From assembly GCA_003105225.1 (NCBI GenBank), contig PQAK01000162.1, positions 1 through 42,325 of the forward strand: 42,325 nucleotides of DNA, given 5' to 3'. This DNA is from Deltaproteobacteria bacterium (lineage in GTDB: Bacteria > Desulfobacterota > Deferrimicrobia > Deferrimicrobiales > Deferrimicrobiaceae). Of the stretch, positions 8,804 to 16,836 are shown one piece after another. A program made the position numbers and the translations under genes. Position 1 is the stretch's first letter; each line of letters begins with the position of its first letter. The notes beneath the pieces were generated by a model. It saw nothing but the letters and a program-made list of their open reading frames with translations, did no database searches and was not told where the DNA came from.

Positions 8804-9347
8804 TCCCGGATACGATCGCAGCGGAAAGGGAAGGGGAGGCGCCGATCCATCGCTGCAGGACCTTGCCTTCACGGTTCGTCAGAAGAAGCACGGGCGCCTG
8901 CGTCGGTCCGAACCGTTCCCGGAAAGCGCCCGGAAGCGCGATGACGGTCGTCTCCGGCAGGGCGCCCGCATCCGCGCGGAGGGGGAGGCGCAGGGGCGCC
9001 GCCTCCTTCGTCCCCTCCCGGTCGAGCCGCCGCTCCCGGTCGAACAGGATACGGTACACGTGGACCGACCCGGCGGGGATTTCCCGGGAGGCGTCCCGGA
9101 TCGCCTTCCAGACGTCGGCGCACGGCGGGCACCAGGCGTAATCGAGCAGGATGAGCCGGTACGGCTCCGGAGAATCCGGCAGCTCCGCGCGAGGCTCCCG
9201 CGAGGCGTCGATGAAAACGGGCTTGCCGGCGGGGAACGCAACGGATCCCACGGGGAAGGTTTTCGCCCCGCATCCCGCGCATAGTAACGCCGCGAGAAGT
9301 CCCGCAAGCGCGCCCGCCAAGCCCGCCCATTTCGGTTCGAGGGGCAC
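8763..9347 (-). CDS. Thioredoxin-fold lipoprotein with WCPPC active site
   Basis: A 194-residue envelope protein. The N-terminus has a hydrophobic signal (about residues 9-22) ending LCAGCG; Cys26 is the likely lipidation site, but the lipobox is imperfect, with Cys at -3. The thioredoxin-like active site WCPPC (residues 72-76) sits in LLDYAWCPPCADVW, and a cis-Pro-like APVLLL is near residue 160. The role is probably periplasmic thiol-disulfide exchange; the direction (oxidant or reductant) cannot be read from sequence. The GTG start has no clear ribosome site. It lies 12 bases after trxA, so the two probably share a transcript, and its 3' end overlaps rodA by 41 bases. Confidence 0.75.
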   Translation of the reverse strand: MPLEPKWAGLAGALAGLLAALLCAGCGAKTFPVGSVAFPAGKPVFIDASREPRAELPDSPEPYRLILLDYAWCPPCADVWKAIRDASREIPAGSVHVYRILFDRERRLDREGTKEAAPLRLPLRADAGALPETTVIALPGAFRERFGPTQAPVLLLTNREGKVLQRWIGASPSLSAAIVSGIRRVSSFPPPPET

Positions 9348-9359
9348 CGGCGGGCGGGT

Positions 9360-9686
<327 letters not shown>

Positions 9687-9758
9687 TCCGTATCCTCCCC
9701 GTTGATCCCGCCCCTTCCGGATGGGGGATCTCCCCCGCGGGGCAAGGTGAATTGTCCG

Positions 9759-10157
9759 CTACCTGCCGCGCTTCGCCAGTTCCTTCTTGATGCAGAGGTC
9801 CATCACCACCGGGATTCCCGCCTGCTCCAGCCGGTCGCGGGCGGGCGGGTTGACGACGCCCTCCTGCATCCAGAAGAACCTCGCCCCGATCCGGATCGCT
9901 TCCTCGGCGATCGCGGGCACCTCTTCGGATTTCCGGAACACGTCGACGACGTCCACCTTCCCGGGGATTTCGGACAGGGACCGGTACGCTTTTTCCCCCA
10001 GCACCTCGGTCAGGAGGGGATTCACGGGGATGATCCGGTATCCCTTCGCCTGGAGGTACCGCGCCACGGAATGGCTGGGGCGCTCCGGCTTGTCGGAGAT
10101 CCCCACCACGGCCACGGTCTTCGCCTCCGAGAGAATCCTTTCGATCGCCGCGTTCAT
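9759..10157 (-). CDS. CoA-binding domain protein (YccU-like)
   Basis: A 132-residue protein that is a single Rossmann-type CoA-binding domain. Motifs seen are VAVVGISDKPERPSHSVARY near the start, RIIPVNP, and WMQEGVVNPPA. Proteins of this type are widespread and bind CoA or a related nucleotide; their function is not settled. ATG 10157 is preceded by AAGGAAA at good spacing, and a longer upstream frame does not resemble the family. It is transcribed away from gmhA and toward trxA, but 72 bases separate it from trxA. Confidence 0.85.
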   Translation of the reverse strand: MNAAIERILSEAKTVAVVGISDKPERPSHSVARYLQAKGYRIIPVNPLLTEVLGEKAYRSLSEIPGKVDVVDVFRKSEEVPAIAEEAIRIGARFFWMQEGVVNPPARDRLEQAGIPVVMDLCIKKELAKRGR

Positions 10158-10246
10158 GGATGGTTTCCTTTGCCCCGAACTATACGATGCGCAACATGCT
10201 ACAACGGTTTTCCCCGAAAGGAAAGACGACGGCGCGCCGGGGATTC

Positions 10247-10276
10247 TTGACAGCGGCGGGGCGGAAAAGGGATTAT
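10247..10276 (+). promoter_or_regulatory. Candidate sigma-70 promoter for gmhA
   Basis: A perfect TTGACA (10247-10252) is followed after 18 bases by GATTAT (10271-10276, four of six matches). Transcription would begin near 10283, about 26 bases before the proposed GTG start. Confidence 0.5.
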
Positions 10277-10308
10277 GTCTGCCTATCCATATCGGTGGGG
10301 GGCCGCTC

Positions 10309-10890
10309 GTGCTGGAAGCCATCGCGAAAACGTTGAAAGAGGGATCCGACCTGCGGCTCCAGATGATGGAGTCGATGCCCTCCGTCATCCTCGAGGCCGC
10401 CCAGGCGATCGGCCACGCGTTCAAAACGGGCAGGAAAGTCCTTTTGTTCGGCAACGGCGGCAGCGCGGCGGACGCCCAGCACATCGCCGCCGAGTTCATG
10501 AACCGCTTCCTGATCGAGCGCCCGCCCCTTCCCGCGATCGCCCTGACGACGGACACCTCCATCCTGACCAGCATCTCGAACGATTACGCGTTCGACGAGG
10601 TGTTCAGCAAGCAGGTCAAGGCGCTGGGGAAGAAGGGGGATATCGCGATCGGCATCTCCACGAGCGGCAACTCGGCGAACGTGATCAAGGCGTTCCGCGT
10701 GGCGAAGAAGATGGGCATGGTCACGATCGCGCTCACCGGCGAAGGCGGCAAGATCGCCTCCAACGCCGACATCGCCCTCGCCGTCCCGTCGAAGAACACC
10801 CCCCGCATCCAGGAAGCCCACATCACCATCGGGCACATCCTCTGCGAACTGACGGACACCCTCCTCTTCCGGCAGATCACCAAGCGATGA
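10309..10890 (+). CDS. gmhA: Phosphoheptose isomerase
   Basis: A 193-residue SIS-domain enzyme that converts sedoheptulose 7-phosphate to D-glycero-D-manno-heptose 7-phosphate, the first step of ADP-heptose synthesis for the LPS inner core. The motif FGNGGSAADAQHIAAEF binds the phosphate and contains the zinc-ligand/catalytic histidine, and GISTSGNSANVIKA is the second SIS loop. QEAHITIGHILCEL carries the C-terminal Glu and His expected of GmhA. GTG 10309 gives the usual length; a GC-rich GGTGGGGGG lies upstream, while an ATG at 10275 is in another frame. The stop overlaps the next gene (ATGA). Confidence 0.92.
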   Translation: MLEAIAKTLKEGSDLRLQMMESMPSVILEAAQAIGHAFKTGRKVLLFGNGGSAADAQHIAAEFMNRFLIERPPLPAIALTTDTSILTSISNDYAFDEVFSKQVKALGKKGDIAIGISTSGNSANVIKAFRVAKKMGMVTIALTGEGGKIASNADIALAVPSKNTPRIQEAHITIGHILCELTDTLLFRQITKR

Positions 10891-11822
10891 GCCGCATCGA
10901 CCCGTCGCTCCTCCGGAGGACCTCCCTGTACGCGCGGAAGAGCAAGGTCACGTTCCGCGGCATGGCCGCCCCCGTCCGCAAGGGAATGTCGCTGGCGGAG
11001 GTCCTCTCCGGCCTTCCGGACTATCTCGCGGCGCGGGATTTCCGGGCGGTCGCGGACGCGGTTGCGGCGGCGAAGCGGCGGGGAGCGCCCGTTCTGCTCG
11101 GGATCGGGGCCCACTTCATCAAGGTCGGGCTCTCCCCCCTCCTCCTCCAGGGGCTCGAGAAAGGACTGTTCGACTGCGTGTCGATGAACGGGGCCGGGGT
11201 GATCCACGACACGGAGCTCGCGCTGGCGGGGAAAACGTCGGAAGACGTGGCCGAACAGCTCTCCGACGGCTCGTTCGGGATGGCCCGGGAGACGGCCCAG
11301 TTCATCCATTCCGCCCTGGCGTCGGGCGTCCCCGAGGGGCTGGGCTTCGGGGCGTCGGTGGGAAAGGCGATCGACGCTTCGCGGGTCCGGTACCGGGACA
11401 GGAGCCTGCTGGCCGCGGCGCACCGGCGGGGCGTGCCGGCGACCGTCCACGTCTGCATCGGCTCCGACATCATCCACATGCACCCGGAGGCGGACGGCGC
11501 GGCGATGGGAGAGGCCTCCCAGCGGGATTTCCGCCGTTTCTGCGAGATGGTCGCCCGCATGGAGCGCGGGGTGTACCTGAACGTCGGTTCCGCGGTGGTC
11601 CTGCCCGAGGTGTTCCTGAAGGCGGTGGCCGTCGCCCGCAACCTGGGAAGGCCGCTTTCCCGGATCACCACGGTGAACATGGATTTCATCCGCCACTACC
11701 GACCGGACGCAAACGTCGTTACCCGCCCCACGCGTGCCGGGGGGAAGGGATACCACCTGATCGGCCCGCACGAGATCCTTTTCCCCCTCCTCATGGCGGC
11801 GGTCGCGGAGAGGCTGTGGTAG
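10887..11822 (+). CDS. Deoxyhypusine-synthase-like conserved protein
   Basis: A 311-residue soluble protein. The pattern PVLLGIGAHFIKVGLSPLLLQGL followed by NGAGVIHDTELAL resembles the NAD-binding core of the deoxyhypusine synthase superfamily, and GSDIIHMHPEADG and TRAGGKGYHLIGPHE are further likely conserved blocks. Bacteria lack eIF5A, so a hypusine role is not expected and the substrate is unknown. It overlaps gmhA by four bases, which suggests translational coupling and perhaps a sugar or envelope-linked role. The family assignment is from memory of the motif pattern and is moderate only. It converges on the MBL hydrolase gene. Confidence 0.55.
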   Translation: MSRIDPSLLRRTSLYARKSKVTFRGMAAPVRKGMSLAEVLSGLPDYLAARDFRAVADAVAAAKRRGAPVLLGIGAHFIKVGLSPLLLQGLEKGLFDCVSMNGAGVIHDTELALAGKTSEDVAEQLSDGSFGMARETAQFIHSALASGVPEGLGFGASVGKAIDASRVRYRDRSLLAAAHRRGVPATVHVCIGSDIIHMHPEADGAAMGEASQRDFRRFCEMVARMERGVYLNVGSAVVLPEVFLKAVAVARNLGRPLSRITTVNMDFIRHYRPDANVVTRPTRAGGKGYHLIGPHEILFPLLMAAVAERLW

Positions 11823-11831
11823 GCGGTTCCG

Positions 11832-12533
11832 CTACAGCGCCGCTTCCTCCCCGGGCCGGAGCACGACCACGCGGGTCATCGGGGCGACCTTCTTCGTCTC
11901 CGCGACGAACCGGTCCGCGTTGGGCTCGAGGATCGGGAACGTCCCGTAGTGCATCGGAATGACCGCCTTCGCCCTGAGAAGGGCGCACGCCTTCGCCGCC
12001 TGGCGGTAATCCATGGTGAAGACCGAGCCGATCGGCAGCAGCGCCACGTCGATCGGGTACAGCTCCCCGATCAGCGACATCCCCGCGAAGATGCCGGTGT
12101 CCCCCGAATGGTAGATGGCGGTCCCCGACGGGGTCTTGATGACGTAGCCCACGGGCGCGCCGAGGGAGCAGGAGTGCCTCGCCTCCGTCATGGTGAAGGA
12201 GAAGCCTCCCAGGTCCACCGTTCCCCCGACGTTCATCCCCGATCCCCCGTTCAGGAGCTGGGACTCGGGGATCCCGCGGGATTTCAGGTCGCCCGTGAGC
12301 TCGAAGATCGCCACGATCAGCGCACCGGTCCTGCGGGCCAGTTCGGCGGCGTCCCCGGAATGATCGAAGTGGTCGTGCGTGAGAAGGAGAAAATCCGCTT
12401 TCGTTATCCCTTCCGGGCCGCCTGAAGCGGAAGGGTTTCCCTGGAACCAGGGATCGACGAGGACGGTTTTGCCGGAGGGGTCCTCGATGGAAAATCCGGA
12501 ATGCCCGAACCAGCGAATCTTGACGGTCGGCAT
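11832..12533 (-). CDS. Metal-dependent hydrolase, MBL fold (UPF0173-like)
   Basis: A 233-residue metallo-beta-lactamase-fold protein without a signal peptide. The metal motif THDHFDHSGD (HxHxDH) is intact, a third-ligand histidine lies in EARHSC, an Asp ligand is in YHSGDTG and a final histidine is in IPMHYGTFP. This set, the compact size and the N-terminal KIRWFGHSGFSIE match the UPF0173 group of predicted hydrolases, whose substrates are unknown. ATG 12533 is preceded by GGGAGGA. It is divergent from the GHMP kinase gene. Confidence 0.88.
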   Translation of the reverse strand: MPTVKIRWFGHSGFSIEDPSGKTVLVDPWFQGNPSASGGPEGITKADFLLLTHDHFDHSGDAAELARRTGALIVAIFELTGDLKSRGIPESQLLNGGSGMNVGGTVDLGGFSFTMTEARHSCSLGAPVGYVIKTPSGTAIYHSGDTGIFAGMSLIGELYPIDVALLPIGSVFTMDYRQAAKACALLRAKAVIPMHYGTFPILEPNADRFVAETKKVAPMTRVVVLRPGEEAAL

Positions 12534-12566
12534 GGCGCGGTCCTCCCTGGGCGTTGGATGTTTTTA

Positions 12567-12595
12567 TTTATAATGGTAAAACATCGATGGAACAA
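12567..12595 (-). promoter_or_regulatory. Candidate promoter for the MBL hydrolase gene
   Basis: On the minus strand TTGTTC (12595-12590) and TATAAA (12572-12567) are 17 bases apart. The -10 matches five of six bases and the -35 only three. On the plus strand the same AT-rich patch contains TATAAT (12569-12574), which could serve the divergent kinase gene but lacks a recognisable -35. Confidence 0.4.
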
Positions 12596-13657
12596 GACCC
12601 GTTGCGAACGGAGCCGCCGGTGCGCGGTACGCATCCCCAGGAAGCCGCCTCCCGAATCCGCGTGATGACCCCGAACCGCGTGGACCTTGCGGGCGGCACC
12701 CTCGACATCTACCCGCTGTACCTCCTGGTGCCGGGCGCGATCACGGTCAACGCGGCGATCCGCATGCGGAGCCTCGTGGAGGCGGACTCCGTGCGCGGCC
12801 CGGCGCGGCTGGTTTCGAAGGATTTCTCGATCGGGGCGCGGGCCTCCGACACGCACGGTTTTTCGACGGAAGGGAGACTGGGGCTGATCGCGGCGGCGCT
12901 CCGGTTTTTCCCTCCCGTGAAGGGGGTCGTGCTGCGCTTCCGGAACGAGGCGCCGCTGGGGTCGGGCATCGGGGCGTCGTCCGCTCTCCTGGTGGCGGTA
13001 ATGCTCGCGATGGACGCCCTCCTCGGACGGAAGCGGGGCTGGGAGGAGACCGCGCGCGCGGCGATGGAGATCGAGGCGGGGCACCTTCGCTGCCTGACGG
13101 GGCGGCAGGACCACGTGGCGGCGCTGCGCGGGGGGATCCAGGGGATCCGCTTCGCTCCGGGCCGGATGGAGGCGGAAAGGATCGGCCCGGGATCCGACGC
13201 CGGCAGGAAGCTCGCGGCCCACGGGTTCATCGCCGGATCGGGGGTGGCGCACCATTCCGCGGATGTCAATTGGCGGATGATACGCGGCGCGATAGAGGGA
13301 AACGCGGAGATCCTGAACCGGTTCCGCGGGATCGCGGCCGCCGCGCGCGACGCGTGGGATGCCGTCAGGGACGGAGACGCCGCCGCGGCGGGGCGCGCCG
13401 TCGGCAGGGAATGGGAGATCCGCAGGACGCTGGCGGCAGGCGTCTGTCCCCGGACGGTGGAAAAGGCGTTCGCCCTGCGGGAGTTCCGGAAGCGGGTCGC
13501 CGGAGTCAAGCTGTGCGGCGCCGGCGGCGGAGGCGTGGCCTTCGGCCTCCTCCGCGGTCCGGAGGAGCGGAGGAAGGTGGAGACGCTCCTGGCGGCCGAG
13601 GGATTCACCGTATACCCGTTCCAGCTGTCCGGAGGTCCGTCTGTCGCCCGGTACTGA
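12587..13657 (+). CDS. GHMP-family sugar kinase, heptose-7-phosphate-kinase-like
   Basis: A 356-residue GHMP kinase. Motif 1 is RVDLAGGTLDIYPLYLL (about residues 30-46), the ATP-binding motif 2 is EAPLGSGIGASSALLVA (about 122-138) and motif 3 is GVKLCGAGGGGVAFGLL near the C-terminus. HddA-type kinases phosphorylate D-glycero-D-manno-heptose 7-phosphate, the product of GmhA, which is encoded 1.7 kb upstream. A heptose or related sugar substrate is therefore an inference from context, and galactokinase- or mevalonate-kinase-like substrates are not excluded. ATG 12587 is used; ATG 12664, directly before the conserved PNRVDLAGG, is an alternative. Confidence 0.75.
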   Translation: MEQDPLRTEPPVRGTHPQEAASRIRVMTPNRVDLAGGTLDIYPLYLLVPGAITVNAAIRMRSLVEADSVRGPARLVSKDFSIGARASDTHGFSTEGRLGLIAAALRFFPPVKGVVLRFRNEAPLGSGIGASSALLVAVMLAMDALLGRKRGWEETARAAMEIEAGHLRCLTGRQDHVAALRGGIQGIRFAPGRMEAERIGPGSDAGRKLAAHGFIAGSGVAHHSADVNWRMIRGAIEGNAEILNRFRGIAAAARDAWDAVRDGDAAAAGRAVGREWEIRRTLAAGVCPRTVEKAFALREFRKRVAGVKLCGAGGGGVAFGLLRGPEERRKVETLLAAEGFTVYPFQLSGGPSVARY

Positions 13658-15017
13658 CACCTGGGACGTGATCGTCATCGGCGCGGGTCCCGCGGGGCTG
13701 TTTGCCGCGCGGGCGCTGGCGGGGGAGCTCTCCGTGCTCGTGCTCGAGGAAAAGGCCCGCACCGGAGGGGCCGGGGCGATGACGGACGGGAAGCTCAACC
13801 TCTCGCCGCGGATCGGGCTCGACCTCGAGGAGCTGCGGATCACGGAGGAGGAAGCGGGCGCACGGATCGCGCGCATCGACGAGGCGTTCCTCGAGCATGG
13901 TGCGGACCGGACCCTCTACGGGGTCGACAAGGAGAGGATCGACCTGTGGCTGGACCGGGTCTCGTGGGTCCGCCACCCCACCCCGAAAGGGGATTGGGAC
14001 ATCACGCTCCTCCCGGCGCGGCAACGCCATATGGGAACCGACCTCGCCCACCGGGTGGTGGCCCGCATGACCGAGTCGATCGCCGGCGACGGGGTTTCCT
14101 TTTCCCTCCGGACGAAGGTGGAGGAGATCACCCTCCGGAAATCCGGCGGGCCGTTCCTCGTCCGGACTTCGAAGGGACGGTTCGCGTCGCGATACCTGGT
14201 CGCCGCCCCCGGGCGGGAGGGGGCGTACTGGTTCCGGGAAGTGGCCCGGTCGCTCGGCGCGCGGACGCGGTGGGGGGCCATCGACATCGGGTGCCGGGTG
14301 GAGGTGGCCCTGCCCGTCTACGGAGAGATCACCCAGGTCCTCTACGACCCGAAGTTCCTCTTCGTCACGCCCTCCCACGGGGACCGCACCCGCACCTTCT
14401 GCACCAATCCCGGCGGCAGGGTGCGCGTGGAGATCCGGAACGGCTGCCGGCTGGTCAACGGCGACGCGTTGAAGAGGCGGAAGACCCCCTGCACGAACTT
14501 CGCGATCCTCAACACCGTTTCGATGACCGAGCCCCTCCAGGACACCACGGAGATGGGGCGCAAGGTGATGGAATTCGCCAACTTCTGGGGCGGGGGGGAC
14601 AGCCTGGTGGTGCAGCGGTGGGGCGACCTCACCGCGGGCAGGCGCTCCAAGGCGGAGACGTTCCACTCCGCGGCCCTCGGGTACGACAAGATGACGCCGA
14701 CGCTTCCGCCCGGGCGGGGAGTCACTCCCGGCGACATCTCGTTCGCGTACCCGGGGAGGATCGTGGACAACCTGCGGGAGAGCCTCCTTCTCCTGTCCCG
14801 GGTCATCCCGGGGGTGGCGCACCCCTCGACGACCGTCTACGTCCCGGAGATCAAGTTCTACGACACGAAGTACGACACGGACCGGCACCTGGAGACGAAC
14901 GTGCCCAACCTGTTCGTCGCCGGGGACGGCGTGGGCAAGTCCCGCGGCATCGTCGGCGCCGCCCTCAACGGCATGCTCGCCGCCGAGGGGATCCTCCGCA
15001 AGGAAGGGAAGGCGTGA
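13641..15017 (+). CDS. FAD-dependent dehydrogenase (COG2509-like)
   Basis: About 458 residues. The N-terminus is a Rossmann dinucleotide fold (DVIVIGAGPAGLFAARAL, then LVLEEKARTGG), and the C-terminus has the second FAD motif NLFVAGDGVGKSRGIVGAALNGMLAA. The family consists of predicted flavoproteins without a settled reaction. No ATG lies close to the fold. A clean GGAGGT (13631-13636) stands four bases before an in-frame CTG at 13641, which gives nine residues before the first beta strand. GTG 13668 is the alternative but would cut into that strand. The CTG start lies within the last codons of the GHMP kinase gene, suggesting coupled expression. Confidence 0.8.
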   Translation: MSPGTDTWDVIVIGAGPAGLFAARALAGELSVLVLEEKARTGGAGAMTDGKLNLSPRIGLDLEELRITEEEAGARIARIDEAFLEHGADRTLYGVDKERIDLWLDRVSWVRHPTPKGDWDITLLPARQRHMGTDLAHRVVARMTESIAGDGVSFSLRTKVEEITLRKSGGPFLVRTSKGRFASRYLVAAPGREGAYWFREVARSLGARTRWGAIDIGCRVEVALPVYGEITQVLYDPKFLFVTPSHGDRTRTFCTNPGGRVRVEIRNGCRLVNGDALKRRKTPCTNFAILNTVSMTEPLQDTTEMGRKVMEFANFWGGGDSLVVQRWGDLTAGRRSKAETFHSAALGYDKMTPTLPPGRGVTPGDISFAYPGRIVDNLRESLLLLSRVIPGVAHPSTTVYVPEIKFYDTKYDTDRHLETNVPNLFVAGDGVGKSRGIVGAALNGMLAAEGILRKEGKA

Positions 15018-15073
15018 GTCCCCTGTCGGCGACGGAGCCGCCGCAGGAGGGGGGCGGAGGGAGGTAAAGCGCA

Positions 15074-15096
15074 GCCGCGCGGGTTCACCGCGCGGC
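15074..15096. repeat. Perfect GC-rich hairpin between convergent genes
   Basis: A nine-base arm at 15074-15082 is the exact reverse complement of 15088-15096, with a GTTCA loop. It lies inside a wider imperfect inverted repeat (around 15042-15055 and 15105-15125) between the FAD gene and the convergent alcohol dehydrogenase gene. There is no T-tract, so it is not a standard intrinsic terminator, but it may slow convergent transcription or protect 3' ends. Confidence 0.5.
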
Positions 15097-15152
15097 GAGC
15101 CACGACCGGAGTCCCCCTCCGAGGCGGCGAAGTCGTTACATGGGGACGGACG

Positions 15153-16157
15153 CTATTCCCCGACGACGAGGACGCCGGTGCCCTGGATCTCGTCGGCTTT
15201 GAGCATCTGGAGGGCGCGGTTGGCTTCCTTCAGCGGGAAGAGGGTGACCTTCGGGCGGATCGGGATCCGCGCCGCCTCCCGCAGGAGCTCCTCGCCGTCC
15301 CGGCGCGTGTTGGCGGTCACGCTGCGAAGGTTCTTCTCGTGGAAGAGGCACTCCTCGTACTTCATCGCGGGGACGTCGCTCATGTGGATCCCCGCCAGCG
15401 AGAGGGTCCCGCCTTTTTTCAGCGCGCGCAGCGCCGGGGGCACCAGCTCCCCGGCGGGGGCGAAGAGGATCGCGGAATCCGCGGCCGCGGGCATCCCCGA
15501 GGGGTCCTCCCCGGCCCAGGACGCGCCCATTTGCAGCGCCAGCTTCCGGTGGCGCTCCCCCCGGGTGCAGACGAACACCTCGCATCCCCGGTGAAGGGCC
15601 AGCTGGATGACGATGTGCGCCGAGGACCCGAACCCGTAGATGGCAAGCCGTCCTCCCGGGGGAAGATCGGCGCGCCGCAGCGCCCGGTAACCGATGATCC
15701 CCGCGCATAACAGCGGCGCGGCCTCGGCATCCGGAAAAGCCGGCGGAATCGGATAGGCGAACGCCTCCGGCACGACCGCGAATTCGGCGAAGCCGCCGTC
15801 CCGGTGGTAGCCGGTGAACAGCGGCGCCTCGCACAGGTTTTCCTTTCCCGCCGCGCAGAAGGCGCACGAGCCGCACGTGTGGCGCAGCCATGCGATCCCC
15901 ACGCGCGCGCCGGGAGAGAAGCGCCCCGAACCTTCCCCCGTCCGGTCGACGGTCCCCACGACCTGGTGGCCGGGAACGAGCGGCAGCCGCGCGGGAGGAA
16001 GATCTCCCTCGATCACGTGCAGATCCGTACGGCAGATCCCGCAGGCGGCCACCTTGACCCGGATCTCCCCGGGAGCGGGCGCAGGGGGAGGAAGCTCGAC
16101 GAACCGCAAGGGGGAAGCCGCGATCGGCCGGATTTCGGAAAGCAGCATCCCTTTCAC
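15153..16157 (-). CDS. Zinc-dependent alcohol dehydrogenase (MDR family)
   Basis: A 334-residue medium-chain dehydrogenase/reductase that probably interconverts an alcohol and an aldehyde with NAD(P). Catalytic zinc ligands are in ACGICRTDLHV (Cys) and GHQVVG (His), and the structural zinc lobe CGSCAFCAAGKENLC has all four cysteines. The nucleotide fold GFGSSAHIVIQLA is a variant of GxGxxG. GTG 16157 overlaps the stop of the CBS-ACT gene (GTGA); ATG 16148 is an alternative start. It is last in the minus-strand set AcuC-like, AcuB-like, dehydrogenase, which hints at alcohol, aldehyde or acetyl metabolism. Confidence 0.9.
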   Translation of the reverse strand: MKGMLLSEIRPIAASPLRFVELPPPAPAPGEIRVKVAACGICRTDLHVIEGDLPPARLPLVPGHQVVGTVDRTGEGSGRFSPGARVGIAWLRHTCGSCAFCAAGKENLCEAPLFTGYHRDGGFAEFAVVPEAFAYPIPPAFPDAEAAPLLCAGIIGYRALRRADLPPGGRLAIYGFGSSAHIVIQLALHRGCEVFVCTRGERHRKLALQMGASWAGEDPSGMPAAADSAILFAPAGELVPPALRALKKGGTLSLAGIHMSDVPAMKYEECLFHEKNLRSVTANTRRDGEELLREAARIPIRPKVTLFPLKEANRALQMLKADEIQGTGVLVVGE

Positions 16158-16813
16158 AGGCGGAAGGACGACGGATCCAGGATCTGGTATCCGGCATCCT
16201 GGATCGCTTTTTTCAGCGGGGCGACGTTCAGCGTGGCGACGCGGAAGAAGATCGCCCGTTTCCCTTCCACGGCGTGCCCCGTGGTCAGGATGCTGGTGAT
16301 GTTCACGTTGAATCCCTTGATGATCGAGACGATCCTCGCGAGCCCCCCGGGCCGGTCCGGCACGACCACCTCCAGCCGGGAGCTGATTTCCCCCACCCCG
16401 AGCACCTCGATGAAGGCCTTCAGGACGTCGGTCCGCGAGATGATCCCGGCCACTCTTCCCTGCGCGTCCAGCACCGGGAGCGAGTTCACGCGGAAGTCGT
16501 GCAGGAGGACCAGGGCGTCCTCCAGCGTGTCGGCGACGGTGGCCGTCACGACCTTCCGGGTCATGACCTTCTCCACGGGGGTTTGCCGGAGGAGATCCTC
16601 GGCCTCCTTCTCCGTCGCGCCGTGCAGCAGCGCCACCGGGAGCGTCGCCTCCCGGATGTCGCGGTTGGACAGGATGCCGATGAGCGTCCCGTTCTCCCCC
16701 GTCACCGGAAGCTGGTGGATGTTATGGAGGCGCATCCGGTCGCGCGCCTCGAACAGCGAGGCGGACGGCTGCACCGTGACGACGTTTCGCTGCATTCTCC
16801 GGACGACGAACAT
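16154..16813 (-). CDS. CBS-CBS-ACT regulatory protein (AcuB-like)
   Basis: A 219-residue protein with two CBS domains (about residues 1-70 and 78-140, with IHQLPVTGENGTLIGILS and VNSLPVLDAQGRVAGIIS) followed by an ACT domain (about 146-212, starting LEVVVPDRPGGLARIVSIIKG). CBS pairs bind adenine nucleotides and ACT domains bind amino acids, so this is probably an energy- or metabolite-sensing regulator. This architecture next to a histone-deacetylase-like gene recalls the Bacillus acuBC arrangement. A second copy with the same domains lies at 27584-28222. Confidence 0.85.
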   Translation of the reverse strand: MFVVRRMQRNVVTVQPSASLFEARDRMRLHNIHQLPVTGENGTLIGILSNRDIREATLPVALLHGATEKEAEDLLRQTPVEKVMTRKVVTATVADTLEDALVLLHDFRVNSLPVLDAQGRVAGIISRTDVLKAFIEVLGVGEISSRLEVVVPDRPGGLARIVSIIKGFNVNITSILTTGHAVEGKRAIFFRVATLNVAPLKKAIQDAGYQILDPSSFRL

Positions 16814-16836
16814 GGGGGTTCCTCCTCTTCCCGGCG

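Noticed and set aside
9725..9745. GGGGG-ATCT-CCCCC as a terminator between the CoA-binding and trxA genes
   Set aside because: The stem is only five base pairs and there is no T-tract on either strand.
15074..15096. A possible tRNA fragment (stem with a GTTCA loop resembling a T arm)
   Set aside because: No acceptor stem, anticodon arm or CCA could be fitted around it.
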